Source: Triops longicaudatus (Eukaryota; Arthropoda; Branchiopoda; Notostraca; Triopsidae). From it: DNA of 64,000 bases. The translations under genes and the position numbers were made by a program. Below, piece by piece: positions 46,612 to 59,010 of this stretch (the stretch's first letter is position 1; every line of letters begins with the position of its first letter). The notes below the pieces were generated by a model. It did no database searches and was not told the DNA's origin. It worked only from the letters and a program-made list of their open reading frames with translations. The DNA is taken from assembly GCA_022885665.1 (NCBI GenBank), contig JAGQDJ010000156.1, positions 310,001 to 374,000 on the forward strand. The letters run 5' to 3'.

Positions 46612-46859
46612 AGTTTGTTGCACTGGAACAATTATTGTCGTACTTAATTTTATTGGAATTACAAAGATTATGGTAATTCTAACGTAACCTAATTAACCGA
46701 CATGTCTGCAATTTGGAAATTAAGGAATGTAAATTGTCAGCCTCGACGTGAGGATTCCGAATCTGTAAGAATTATTGCGCTAGCCCTTCAAATAAGCGAG
46801 AAAACTGAGCTTGAATATGAAATTATGCCCTGAGGGCGTCTCAGGACCCAAAAAGTTTG

Positions 46860-47150
46860 AAATCCCATAAGGAATAACATGGGAAAAAGTGCGATGCACG
46901 ATGCCAGCATCATGCTTTTCGAGGCCTCGTTCACCCTTTCCTATCCCCTCTCCTACTTCCTATGCTGTTTCCAGTGGTACTCTTGGTAATCCCATTTTAT
47001 TGGGATATACCAGGATCCATAGGAAGCAGGACAGGGAAGTTGGTACTTATTTCCCCATAAAAACCAACCTTCATATATAAGGACTCGAACCAACTACCTC
47101 AAGAACACAGTTCCATGACTTGGACCGTTCGACCAAAGCGCTTTATTTCA
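46860..47150 (-). mobile_element. tRNA-derived SINE
   Basis: On the minus strand an A-box (TGGTCGAACGG, 47135-47125) and a perfect B-box (GGTTCGAGTCC, 47091-47081) are separated by 33 bases, the spacing of a Pol III internal promoter. The T-stem does not pair well, so this is a tRNA-derived head and not a functional tRNA. The downstream 200 bases, with no tRNA resemblance, are probably the SINE body. The left border is approximate. Confidence 0.6.
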
Positions 47151-47268
47151 GTTGTTATTTGAAACTTTACTTATGCTATCATTATCGTTCACTTGTCATT
47201 TATGAAGTTTAGAGCTGTTCATTTATTATTATTATTATTTTTTTTTTAGAATTCTTTCAGGTAGCGAA

Positions 47269-47396
47269 CAGGGGCGCAGCGAAGGGGGGGGGGGGGCCCT
47301 CCCCCGAAATTATTTTCTTGTGTGCAAGTAAGCTCAGTGGCAGCATAAAGAAAAAGTTGTCCCCCCACCCGAAAAAAATTCCTGGCTGCGCCCCTG
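47269..47396. mobile_element. 128-bp inverted-repeat element, hAT-like ends
   Basis: It begins CAGGGGCGCAGC and ends GCTGCGCCCCTG, a perfect 12-base terminal inverted repeat. CAGGGGCG-type termini are typical of hAT MITEs. The interior has a G run (12-14) and a C run. The flanking octamers (GTAGCGAA and GTCGTAAC) do not match well, so a target-site duplication is not confirmed. Confidence 0.55.
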
Positions 47397-48132
47397 GTCG
47401 TAACAATATTAAACAATTCTCGTTTTTCGTGGACAGAATCTTTAAATTTTTGTAAGAAAAATCTCAGTTTTTCGCAGACATGAAAATAAAGTAACCTTTT
47501 TTCTACATACTAAAAAAATATTCAGAACTTTCGCAACTAACGCGTACAGGGAAACCAGCAAGTTAAACGAATTTATAGAGCTAATTCGTGCTAAAGAGAC
47601 GATTTTACGTTAGAACCGATCGCACAATAGATGAATCTTTTTTCAGTTCATTGCAAATATTTGTTTTTCTATTTTATTTGTATGCTTTTCCTCCAACAAA
47701 TGCTACCACTTCCATTTAGAAACATATATTACGAATCTTGCATTTACTTTCAATACAGTTCTTTCACAGTTTCTTGATAAACAAGTGTCTTTCTAAGTAT
47801 TTAATTAAAACAATTCACAACCCGCAAATCTTCAAGTTTAAACATCATAAGGTATTTAAAACATAGAATATAGTAACTAAAACCCGGACGAAAAGTCGTA
47901 ATTTCATATTCTCAAATACATTCGTCCAGCCGCGGCAGCCTACAGCGAGCCCACTCGTAGCGAATCCAATAAAAATCTGCCTTGTAAAATACTAATTGAT
48001 TTGATCCATGTCGGCTAAGCCTTCACAATAATCCTTTGTAAAAAGATAAAATGGACGGAACAAGACTTAATGTTCATTACTACTTATGTGACAACTTGTT
48101 TTCTTCCTACTCGAGAAAGAAGAAACGACCGG
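47397..48132. other. spacer
   Basis: AT-rich sequence with no recognised gene. It contains the 3' flank of the SOD-repeat gene. Confidence 0.4.
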
Positions 48133-51100
48133 CTAGAGTAGGTAATAAGCAGTTATGAACGTGGAGATCACGAAAACCAAGCTGCTTCGTTGTCGGTATT
48201 CTCCTGAAGTAGGTCCACGTGCGCGATTGTCGTTTCCTGCATTAAAGCATAAACACATAAAAAACATGTTATGCAAGCAAATAATGAATCACTTACGATT
48301 TTCCTTGTCATCGCAGCTTCGGTAGGAGAGGAGTCTCGGCCGTTTCGGATTGGGCCAAGCTCCGGGAGAATCAATGCTCGGGTTATCAATAGGAACTCGA
48401 GACAACAACCGGCCCAAATCTCTTTCAATTTGTGCTACATACGGTCCATAGAAGACAATACGCATTTGGATACACTTGCCTTCCTGAACTTCCCTAATTT
48501 CCCGACTATCTACAGCTAACATCCATTCAGGAACACCCAAGACAGTGCGAACTTCTTTTATAAAGTTTGATCTGCATATATAAACAAAAAAATATCAAAA
48601 TTCGAATTACATTTACAAAAGTAGTATTTGAAAAAAGGGTTGCATACGGAATGAACTGAGGAGACTTCCAGATCACCACATACTTAAACGTATCGTGATC
48701 TTCTTGGATATTGGCACAAGCGAACCTTTCTCCGCTACCATTTTTCCCGCTAATTACCAACGAACGTCCCACAATGGAATACGGACCCGTAAGTGGGAGG
48801 TTACTATCCAAAAACGTCACTCGCTTGCTTCCGATCGCTATTGGTCCCAAACGCCCTGATAAATCTCCCACCATACACCTTTTCGGTACTTCAGGGCCAC
48901 ACTCTTCTCTATAAGTTTCCTCCTGTCAAACAAAGAAATTTAATTAATTCCACTAGGGCGCATTATTTTCGCTCACATTTCTCGGGTCCGTGAGCTGCAC
49001 AAACGACGGATTCCACACGAAACCTGCCGCAACGCACCGAGCTGTTTGCGACGCTACTGCAGCGTCTTGGCCAACAGGATTTACGAAAACTTGCCAATTA
49101 TGCCCATATGTCTATAAAGAAAAGGTGTAAATCAAGAATTTTTCAATGTCAACAGTTCTCTTACCAAATTCCTATCGTTTTCTCCTGGGTACCTCAAATT
49201 AATTTCAACAGTGGTTTCACTAGTTCCTCCACCGACGTACGCTAGTTGACTCTACAGGGGAAAAAATTAAATACCATTTACAGATTCAAGTCACGTATGT
49301 AAGAAGTCTTTATACCATTCGAACATAGCCCCATGCAAATCCTCCAGGATGGTGGAACGACGCCATGACCCGAATTTGCCGCGCATCCGCCGCAGAAAAG
49401 CCCCAACCAATAGAGGCGCAAAACATTCTAAAACCGAGTTTACAAGAATAATTTTTAGCGTAAAAAAAGGAAAAAAACAGTAAACCTTTCGTTGTCTCCT
49501 TTTCGGTGCAACACAATACTCCGTCCCATAATGGAAGTGGGTCCAAACATGGGGAGGAAGGTATCATTGTAAGCCTCGATGTACAAATCTTTCCCCGCTA
49601 GTGTACCGTGTTTACCGCTCAAGTCTCCCACTTCATATTCAGAATGCGAACCTTCCCCGGGTGGCGGACTTAGGGCAGGGACGACGTTTAACGGGTTATA
49701 GTGACCATAGATGACTTGATCCATGCATGGATATTGCAACGACGGAATCACGGGCACCTTTTTATAAGAAGTAAAATATTTGTACGCCATTCTCGTTTTT
49801 TAAATTGTCCTTTTGACTACTTATCAAAGGCTTGATACTAGAGATAAATTAGAAAAACTCAAAGAAATAACTAAAAAATTCAAGAATATATTTATATAAG
49901 CTCATAAAAATAAAAAAAAACTTACATAGTAATAGCCAAAATAACTGAAATATACAATTACTAAGATTTTAAAAAAAAAAATTACTGATAATTATAAATC
50001 GAAAAACAAATCATATAAATTACCAAATAATTTTAAAATAAATATAAGAAGGTATTATCTCTTACCATGTGAACGTGATACCCTGAGAGCCCGGAACCAA
50101 GTCCTTTTAAGCCAATAACAGCTTGCGTGCTGCTATACGGTGTATTCTGGTAGAACTCAAATTTGCCCGTCACCATGGCGTTTCCCGTATTGCCGTTTGG
50201 AAACCAGTCAGTCACTACCGCTTTATAGCGAAAGATTCGTCGAATCCTATTATGCTCATTAAATTAGACCCCAAAAACTCAGCTGCCCCAATTAAAATCT
50301 TACATGGTGCAAGCAAGGCGATTTCCACGTTGTTTAGGAGCATTATCGTCTTGGATGACAAACGATTTGCCTACAACACTCCAGGGCCCCGTCAGCGGCA
50401 GGCTAATATCCGTAAAATATCGCTTGGTTTCTTCAACTCGTACGCGTTTACCAGCCAGTGACAAAACGCCATGTTTGCCCGTCAAATCACCCAACGCACA
50501 ACGTTCAGGAACGCCAGCATGGCACTCGTAGTTTCGGTCTAACGCAATCTGTTGGTGTGAAAATACGGCATGAGAACTATTCACAATCCTCCTAAGTCAT
50601 GACGAATTTCAACTCAAGTGTACATACATACGTTTTCGAAACAACACTTCCCACTCAAATGTAGCTAAAGTTTATTTATTATGTTTTTTTTTTTAATAAA
50701 CTAGAAAGCTGTAAGCTAAATCACAGTTTACCCGAAACGGATTATAAAGGGGACCTGCACTTCGGCACCGATTCTGCCAGTCGTGGTAATCTTTGTCAAT
50801 GGTTCCGGTATGAATGAACCACTGATGGTTGGAAGATGCGTTCACACTGCCATCGCTGTACAGTAGCCCTTCGATGAAGATACTTGTTTCGGATTCTTCT
50901 TCAGACCACTGCCTCAACAAGATCCTACCGGATAAGGGATAGTAGAAGTTGGCTTCCGCTATCACCGCACTTTCGCTTTCCAAGTTTGCACACAACCATT
51001 GCGTACCGTTGGCGAGATAAAACATTAACGAACGCCCTAAAACGTTTCCAGTACCAAACAACGGTAGCTGAGGATAATACTCCTGAATTTCAAGCTTGTC

Positions 51101-52133
51101 GGCTCCAAGCAAATGCCGGCTCATATCGTCTAATGGCAAGGCATCAGGCGAACCTATTCCCGTTTTAAATAGTTGTCCTGCTCCCTGACACGTTTGATCG
51201 ACACTTGTACGATGCTGGAACGCTACGGGGAACTCGTGTATGGCTACTTTACCAACTTTCCCATTCAAGCCTAGGAGTGAAAAATTGCGATTAGGATTTT
51301 AGTCATCTCTTTTTTCCCTCCTTTAAATAATAACACTAAAAATATGTAAATAAATATGAAAATAATAAATGTGCAAAAATTTATAAAAATGTGCAAAAGT
51401 CCTTAATACAACAATAAAATCGAATATATACAATAAAATGTTTCTTTAAAAAACATCTGTACAAGAAATCTATTCTTCACCTGTCAGATTGAATTGCAAT
51501 CGGGTTGGATGGTAAATGAATTTCTGGAAGAAACTTATTTCTCCCACGACTCCTTCATGGGAAATCAGAACCTTTGCTTCACGAGGTTTGGCATACTTCA
51601 ACTGTGCACAAGCCCAAGTCTGCCCTGATTCGTCCAATAATACGACGTGAAGCGCACGAGCGCCTTCTAAGTTTGGTAAGGTGAATGATGCATAGTTGAA
51701 CACCTGGCGCGAAGATCCTCTTCCCATGATCGACAGCTTACCAAACCTTCAAATAAAGATCGTAAAGTAATAAAAGCTGACGGGATAAAATGGAGAGTTT
51801 TCCGTCCAGTACCTAGCACTCAAATCACCCACGGCGCAGTTGTCTCCCTGACAGTCTCTGCTTTGGCCACGCCCATCAGGGTCGTAGAGGATCTGCAGAG
51901 AATCACATCCTTGACGGGTGCGATCAAACGCTGCATCCAATACATCGGTAGTATAAAGCCGCCACCTGTAACTAGTTGAGGCCGTATTTGCCACTCCATG
52001 TTGCAAATTGGAAATGATGAGAGTATCTGGTGCTTCTTCTGCTCGAGGAGCCCATGTGTAGAACACCACAGATCCAGCTACCGGAGTCATAAATCGAGCT
52101 ACGGAAATCTGCAGTGCATCAGTCGGCTGCAAA

Positions 52134-52169
<36 letters not shown>

Positions 52170-53515
52170 CCAAAAAATAAATAAATGAGCATACACAAAT
52201 TAATAAGTAAAAAATACATAGCTCAAACTCAAAAATGTAATACGTTGCAAAAATGTAATACTCTTACAATAATACGTTGCTTCTGTGTAACGAAAGCTGC
52301 TGAAAGAAAAAATGAAGGGGGTTGGACACTGTACGGCGCATATGCTAAAAATAGCTAATTTTGCAAAATTGTGCGAAAACTGAGACACGGTTAACTTATG
52401 AGTTAATTAACTAGTATTAATTTAGAAGTTAACCTGAGTTAGTTACATTTGTTGGCTAACACGAGTTAAGCTGCGGCCCCACTAGCTAAATAATCAAGCC
52501 TTTTCTTTGGACATCGCTATCCCAGGGATAAGAAAAGTAAGTGATTTCGAGGAAAAGGCTACACTAATCATGGCTATTTGGCTAGTGCAGGTGTAGACTT
52601 GCTTGAGTTAGTTTCATGACATCAGTCATGGACTTTTGTAGGACGTCATGATCCGAATCATGGGTCAAATTTTGATTCGGATCACAGACCGTGATTAAAT
52701 TTCGCCCATCATGGGTTCAGCGACGTCATTCGAAGGGTTTTACAAGCAACATTAAAGACTATAAAATTCTACTTGAAGATATTTTTTTGCATATTTGACA
52801 GTACTTTCGGAATAAAATTCCGCCTGTTTTACGACTATGTCAAGATGACTCTTTTCGGACGTCTAATATTGTATACATCTTTTAAAAATATCTGTGCTAC
52901 TTGGGTATAGAACGAAGTACCCATAGATGCACGAAAATAATGCAATACTATTATTGATACCATTATAGACGCACACAGTCGCGTAGGGCCGAGGAGAACT
53001 AAGCTTCGGCCCCATATGGATCCTGTGCCAGTGAGACTGACATTAGATATGGTTATTTCCAAGGGATTCTGAACAGGCAGCTTGAGGAACTGAAGCTGTT
53101 CTGTCAGATCCATTAGCCTACGTTAAGAAGAATGGATTATTAGGGGACCATAACCATGCAAAAATCATGATGTTACCTCTCACCCACTGTTTCTTTGTCG
53201 CATCTGTACTGACTACTTAGATCTATAGGCAAGGTGTGAATATACCATTTATATTCGCTGGCTTCCGGAAAGGACTCGGAAGTTAGATCTACGTGTACGG
53301 TAACTGGATCCTGAGATTCGCTGAATATGAACTTGACACTACCCCGGTAGCCTTCTTGATAAAAGCGCGCTACTAATTCAACAGGTGTCTTATCTGCTTG
53401 CCCGAGTTCTAGTGTTAAACAAAATATCAGCAAATTAATATTCGATTACTCGTTTTCATAACCTTTTACCTGACAGGTAAAGAAACGACAGCACAAACAC
53501 GGATATGAGATTCAT
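48133..53515 (-). CDS. six-domain Cu-only SOD-repeat protein, probably GPI-anchored
   Basis: Fifteen exons: 53515-53470, 53408-53177, 53117-52961, 52126-51813, 51746-51481, 51270-50732, 50548-50304, 50246-50066, 49757-49486, 49427-49316, 49251-49165, 49111-48977, 48922-48648, 48571-48297, 48236-48133, giving 1079 residues. A signal peptide (MNLISVFVLSFLYLS) is followed by about six SOD-like repeats, each with a GDLS/TGK-type turn, an LPL-type strand, a GRS-type strand and a C-A/T-x end. Only repeat five has all copper ligands: HVH (H657, H659), GHY (H679), VLH (H744). It also has the C671/C754 disulfide pair and no zinc loop. The others have lost ligands. The last exon ends in a hydrophobic run after a small polar stretch (SSLVFVISTFITAYYLL), as for a GPI signal. 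This fits the animal copper-only SOD-repeat (CSRP) class. Enzymatic activity is inferred for one domain only. Confidence 0.85.
52131..52167. repeat. AAT microsatellite in SOD-repeat gene intron 3
   Basis: About 12 AAT units lie directly upstream (minus sense) of the acceptor of exon 4. They read as TTA repeats and serve as its pyrimidine-poor upstream tract. Confidence 0.85.
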
Positions 53516-54376
53516 TATTAGAGGCATTCAGATTTACGCATTTAATTTTCAGATTAAATATTTAGAAGTGGTCCACTTTCAGGCTAAATGTTTAGAAATA
53601 TCCTGTGGCTTACTGTAACGGTACATCCATTACAGTAAGCATATGGACATCCCTTCTGTTTATATTATGGTGAAAGTGCATGGCATGCACACGTGGAACT
53701 GCGAACCGCAGTTCCGAAAAATATGCAAACAGCAATTTAAATGAATATGGCATTTGAAACTGAAATAGCGGGAACATGTAAAATCCCGGTGTCGAGGTCT
53801 TTACATGCCCACGCTTGAATGTTGTGTAGGGAAAATGGGTATAGAAATGGACGATGGGGTCAAACACAGTTTAAAATGAACGCAACATGATTAAAGGGTT
53901 TTCTCAGCGGTTCATACTAAACCAACAGCGTATTCCGGTAAAGAAAATTTCGATGAGGCGTACTTTTAATTATATTCTATGCCTAAAATTTAGAATAAAA
54001 CTTACTATTTTAAATGTTTCTTGTTTTCCTGAATCTTTTTATGGCTTGTGAAGGTCAGAAGATTCTAGGTATCGTGCAAGTTATTACTCAAATTTCGGTG
54101 TCATATTCTTTCGTAAAAGAAGTTTGCTTCTCTTTAGATATAGAGTAGCTTTGTTGGCTTACATATTTATTTAATCCCACTATCATATTCGTCCCACAAA
54201 CGGGATTCGTGAATTCACAATCGTTTGATTTCGGACAATTCCTCACAGAGGCATAATTTCTTTAACTGTGCTGCCATCTCTGGCAATTCTTTGAAAATTA
54301 GCCTTGTCCTTCTCGCGCGCTCATTCACTGTTGACAGTCCCAACAAAAATCCACGTTAATTTCCATTGCCGAGAAA
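53516..54376. promoter_or_regulatory. divergent intergenic region of the SOD-repeat gene and TAF1B
   Basis: 861 bases between two outward start codons. No coding exon is seen. Two similar 22-base segments near 53538-53595 (TTAGAAGT/TTAGAAAT words) hint at a small duplication. The TAF1B core promoter is presumably in the last 200 bases. Confidence 0.4.
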
Positions 54377-56645
54377 ATGGTGATCTGTAAGGTTTGTTCC
54401 AGTGACAAATTTGACAAACAAGATGGATACTTCTACTGCCAACGGTGCAACACAATTTCCGAGGTAATCTGTCCTTTTAAAATTTAATCTAAACATGAAT
54501 TCATTTTTCATTCAAATTCTTTTGTCGTAGGATATCCGCGATGAATTGGTGGATTTCATGACATTTTCGCAACCGAGCCAACGCTCTGCTACTATACGGC
54601 TCCCTAAAACGTCTGCATCTGTGGATAGAAACGCCTCTGACTCAGAGCACAGTACCGCAGGTTCCTCAGGTGTGACAGGGCCCATTCGTCATTGGAATAT
54701 TTACGAAGCGTTCACCGTCGTCCTCCGTCAGATGACCCATGATTGCATCAAATGTGGGGCTCATCCCGAAATTGAACCAGTGATTTTCACATTATGGGCC
54801 CAGTATCTCCGTGCGCTCAACGTGGCTTTTGGCGGCAACTTACCCGATTCGGGTTTAGCTACGTTAGAAGAAGAAGGTGGAGACAGTGATCTAGAGGATA
54901 GTCGGAAAAAACGTCCCTTGATTTTCTGCCACCGATCAAAGTAATTTCAGAATAAAAAATTCAGAAAAGTAAAATTAAGAGAAATAACTCTCCCTCCCTT
55001 AATTATAATTTTTTATTATCTCACTTAGCCCCGTCGTAGCGAGAAAAGCAAGAAAAGCTAGGAAGCGACGAGAGTCCAGTCATAGCGAGACGGATTACGA
55101 GAGCGGCAGCGAAAGAGAAAATCGGAGGATTAAGAAGAGATTAATTGTAAGTTTCTGAACCCTCTGTTACATAAAAATTACACAGGTGTGACTTATTTTT
55201 GTCTCAGAAAACGTTCGTGGAACGGGAAATGAGCGCCACTGACGGAACAGGGGAGAGTGGAGAAGATACGGAGGATGAAGAGCCGCCTACCAAGTATTGT
55301 TGCATTGTAGCCAATTATAAACAAGCCGTCGTTCATGTAATTAAGTAATTAACTATTTGGTATTTTATGGGAAAAAAATTTAGAAGGCAGTCACTATCAA
55401 GAATGACAATATTTAAAAACGTGATGAGCCAGTCGGCTGATCCTGATGTCGAACAAGAACCCGTTTCGATCCCGTCAGTGGTCGTAGAGCCAGAATACCT
55501 TTCCATCGGCAGATTGTTGTGTTTCGTCTACTTGGGCCTTCGGCTAACCCAATCTAGTCTAGGTATTTTCGACATCGTAAGGTAAGATGGTTTAATGTGA
55601 ATATCCTGTTATACTTGATTGAATTGTTGATCTGTGTTACAAACCTACCAGTAATTTTGTTACGAAAACTTTCTTTTTAGGTGGGTCACGGAAGGCCATA
55701 TAGTTTACTGTGAAGCATGGAAGCTACTGAGCACCGAAGTGCCAATTGGGGGACTAGATTTAGCCGTTTTTAGGAAAAACAATGGGGCTTTCGCTGCCAT
55801 TCCCACTACTCTCCAGCTACGCAAAAAATCTGTACGGCTCACAAACTTGCTAAATATACCCGCCCTACCTAAGCAGCCCGTACTTCCTTTCATTGAAAGA
55901 ATTGTCGCCGACATGCAGTTACCAAGTTAGTACTCTGCAATTATTTCCTTGTATCTCTTTCTGTTCATACGAATAAAATTTACCCTTTCGATACAGGTGA
56001 CGTTGTTTCCATTGCTGTGAAGCTCATGACAGATATGTACAACTCCGACGATCACACCGAAAAGGAAGACGTGACCGCGTATACCTTGTGCAGCGCGGAG
56101 ATGCAAGCGGTGTGTTGGATCATGATCGTCATGAAAACTGTACTCGGATTGGACGGTGTTACCGAATACTTGTGGTCGGATGTTGCCCAAAAAGCGAACT
56201 CGTCTCTGAGTGTGTCAGCTTGGCCCCAGTCACCTGACGAAGTTAGCCCCAAAGTTGTGTTTTTCGACTTCCTAGCTTGGGTCCGTTTCATTGAACTTAG
56301 AACACATACACTCGTGAAGAAGGGAGTTTGCCTGTACGAAACACCACCAGCTTACGACTTTCTGTGTTCATCATGGGAGCGATTCTGTAACAAAAATCAC
56401 TTTGAGACATCACGGCCCGAACCGGTATTAAGTAAGTTACCTCTTGTTGTGTTTTATATTATCTATTGCAGTTACACATAATGTTCTTTTTAGGCGCCAA
56501 TGATAAGAAAAAGCGGTCCAGACCGTTCAAACCTATTTTTGTGAAGATTAGCCAGACGCAACCACCAAAACCTATGGGCAAGACACCGACCCTCCTTTCC
56601 CAGCACGGTTTACTTCAAAATTTCCTTAAACAGTAAGAAACGAGT

Positions 56646-56715
<70 letters not shown>

Positions 56716-57473
56716 NNNNNNNNNNNNNNNNNNNNNNNNNNNNNNNNNNNNNNNNNNNNNNNNNNNNNNNNNNNNNNNNNNNNNNNNNNNNNNNNNNNNN
56801 NNNNNNNNNNNNNNNNNNNNNNNNNNNNNNNNNNNNNNNNNNNNNNNNNNNNNNNNNNNNNNNNNNNNNNNNNNNNNNNNNNNNNNATATATATATATAT
56901 ATATATATATATATGGAAGTATTGAACGTTATTTGTTTTCGTTTCAGAGGAACGATATCTAAAGCGGAAGCGTTTCATCTTCATCAGAACTTTCCAGGAA
57001 CCCAGCTGGAATGTTTCCTAGACCCTCGTGGCTTGAATGAGAAGCTTCAGCCTTTAGGCGTACAAATTCAGTGGACTGCTCCAGTTTCACGCGAAGTTAA
57101 TATTAAACATTTCTGGCGCGGTCCGAAGGAGAAAAACATCTACGTGACAATAGGAAAGAGAATACGGAGGGGCACCCGTGTCCGTCAAGTCGACGACCCT
57201 TACACTAACATTGAAAAGTTGTCTAGTTCACAGAGTGAGCTTCATTCTTTCAGTTCGTCGTTACCCTTACCGTATTACTGGATTTACAGAAGCGCTGTGA
57301 AACGGGCCAGTGGTGTAGATTTTGAGTACTTTATCCAAGACTTACCAGCGACTTTTGTGTGGCTCCTCAAAACCCTAAGCAATTTAATATGGGAGGATCC
57401 CCGAATCATTTACGAAGACCTCTGGCGTTTGGAAAGTCAACTCTTTCGGACATTTTTAAAAAGGGATGATTAA
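54377..57473 (+). CDS. TAF1B: TAF1B, RNA polymerase I initiation factor
   Basis: Nine exons: 54377-54463, 54531-54940, 55029-55146, 55208-55336, 55391-55581, 55681-55925, 55997-56431, 56494-56632, 56948-57473, giving 759 residues (human 588). Exon 1 encodes the C4 zinc ribbon (CKVC ... CQRC). It is followed by the B-reader/linker (RHWNIYEAFTVVLRQM), an acidic and basic low-complexity insert (exons 2-4), and the TFIIB-like cyclin folds (LSIGRLLCFVYLGLRL, VTEGHIVYCEAWKLL, VVSIAVKLMTDMY). TAF1B/Rrn7 is the TFIIB-related subunit of SL1/core factor and recruits Pol I to rDNA. The exon 4/5 junction has two frame-consistent choices; I used the 54-base intron. Intron 8 holds a TA repeat and an assembly gap. 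Tail-to-tail with EMC10, 130 bases apart. Confidence 0.88.
56657..56914. repeat. TA microsatellite interrupted by an assembly gap
   Basis: TA dinucleotides run from about 56657 to 56715 and from 56887 to 56914. Between them are 171 unresolved bases (56716-56886). It lies wholly within TAF1B intron 8, so the coding sequence is unaffected. The true repeat length is unknown. Confidence 0.95.
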
Positions 57474-57603
57474 CGTTTGGGAGTTAAGTCCTGTTGTACT
57501 TCCACAGCTTGTAAACCTTAAAGATACCACTTTCACTTTAAATACAAATGACTCCTTTAAACAAGAATGTGTGAGAACTCATTGGCTTTGAATACCGAAG
57601 TTT

Positions 57604-58629
57604 TTATCGTGATTGTTCTGCACCACCGGACGCTCCTGACATCATGATGAAAATGACTACGGGAATTATATACATCCACTATGGGAGACAAGAAATAAGC
57701 AGTGATTAGTAATGAAGCTTGGGTGTCTATCATTGTGACTTACATATTTCGCAAAAAAGGAACGGTTGTCCTTTACTTCTCCAGTCTCTCTGCTGGCCTT
57801 TTCTTGTTCCATGCGCTGAATATAGGACGCTGTCTCTGGTTGTGGTCCTTGTTCGACGTAGTTAACGAGAAAATCCGTGTAAGCAAACAGGCCAAGAGAA
57901 AGATGAGCTCTGGCGGAGCAAGGCTTATTCAAAGGAGCATAGTTGACTGCGACCACTCGATTGAAGGGGTCCAACTGAAGCATTAACTTCTCATGAAAGC
58001 CATTACATATCGAGCTCTAAACAGGATTTTGGAAAATTATTGGTGTCATTTCCTTCGTTGAAAAATTAGCTGTCTTACTGTTGGCAGATATGTCAGGAAA
58101 GAAGCAGGACTTTTGCCACTGGTAGCATCCGAAGCAAGCGCTTTTAAGCGGTACATTCCACCTTCGCTAGCCAATGACTAAATAAAAAGGCTTTAACTTA
58201 TACACGTAGTTTGAAATTCATATTCAAATTTTACTTCTAAGGTTGAGCCATCCTTACCAACACAAATAACCGAGTCAAACCGGTGGGCAGCAGAACGCAG
58301 ATTTTTAATTGGGTATGGATCTCTAGGCTTAAAGTCCGGATGTGTGGTTAAATCCGGGCTGTATTGCAATTCTATTGTGAAGGGTCCATCTATGTCCACA
58401 TCACCCTACAGAAACATGGAAAACATTAATTTATTAACAGTATTTAAACTGAAAATAAATGTTAGACGATATTTAAGAAATATTCCATTATTAATCCAGT
58501 TGCCGCCCATGGGCAACCTCATACACGATTATTCCCACTAAATAAACATGTGCCAGTACTTACATAAGAAATGGTTGTTGCTGCAAGCTGTACAAACAGA
58601 ATCGAAAATAGTTTCATTATAGCCTTCAT
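57604..58629 (-). CDS. EMC10: EMC10, ER membrane protein complex subunit
   Basis: Five exons: 58629-58564, 58405-58235, 58177-58079, 58016-57744, 57678-57604, giving 227 residues. A signal peptide (MKAIMKLFSILFVQLAATTI) leads into a lumenal beta domain (DGPFTIELQYS, then LASEGGMYRLKAL). The C-terminal family signature is unmistakable: a helix with YIQRMEQEK, then NRSFFAKYWMYIIPVVIFI and MMSGA, one membrane span. EMC10 is the lumenal/membrane subunit of the EMC insertase, which inserts tail-anchored and multipass proteins. The exon 2 donor was chosen as GAA/GTAAAA (57-base intron) because a stronger-looking GTAAGG upstream would break the frame. Head-to-head with the lipid-transfer gene (381 bases). 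Confidence 0.9.
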
Positions 58630-59010
58630 ATTTAAGATAGACGAGAAATGACTATTTTGTTTCCCGAGTTGAGTTCCTTAATTTGCTAGCAAAACAACTG
58701 TTAAGAAAACCACGTGCATTGATGAAGTTCCGTAAAAATTCGAGGCTCGGTGCTGCTCCTATCCTTTGCATTACGAACTAAAGAAAATTCAACGCATTAC
58801 ATAGAGGGAAATAAGAAAATAATCGAAACTCGCTGACATTGCATTTATTCATCCACCATCATGGAATGAAAGTAGACATTATTTCACTTACGTAAAGACT
58901 TTTTCGGATGATAACCCCGTGAACTTCGCAATTTCCTCACTTGAATGTCAGTTTCTCCGTAGCATCGCTTGCCGTAATCCTTGCGAAGATACGTTGGATT
59001 TGTGGCCGCG
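58630..59010. promoter_or_regulatory. divergent promoter region of EMC10 and the lipid-transfer gene
   Basis: 381 bases between outward start codons, with no other gene. Both products enter the ER, so co-regulation through this interval is possible. No specific element was recognised. Confidence 0.45.

Noticed and set aside
47081..47150. A functional tRNA gene
   Set aside because: A and B boxes are good, but the T-stem and acceptor stem do not pair. Treated as a SINE head instead.
52835..52960. Extension of the SOD-repeat gene exon 3 to a stop at 52835, making a separate short gene
   Set aside because: A donor at 52960 joins in phase to the next SOD-like repeat at 52126, and the repeat pattern continues without a break.
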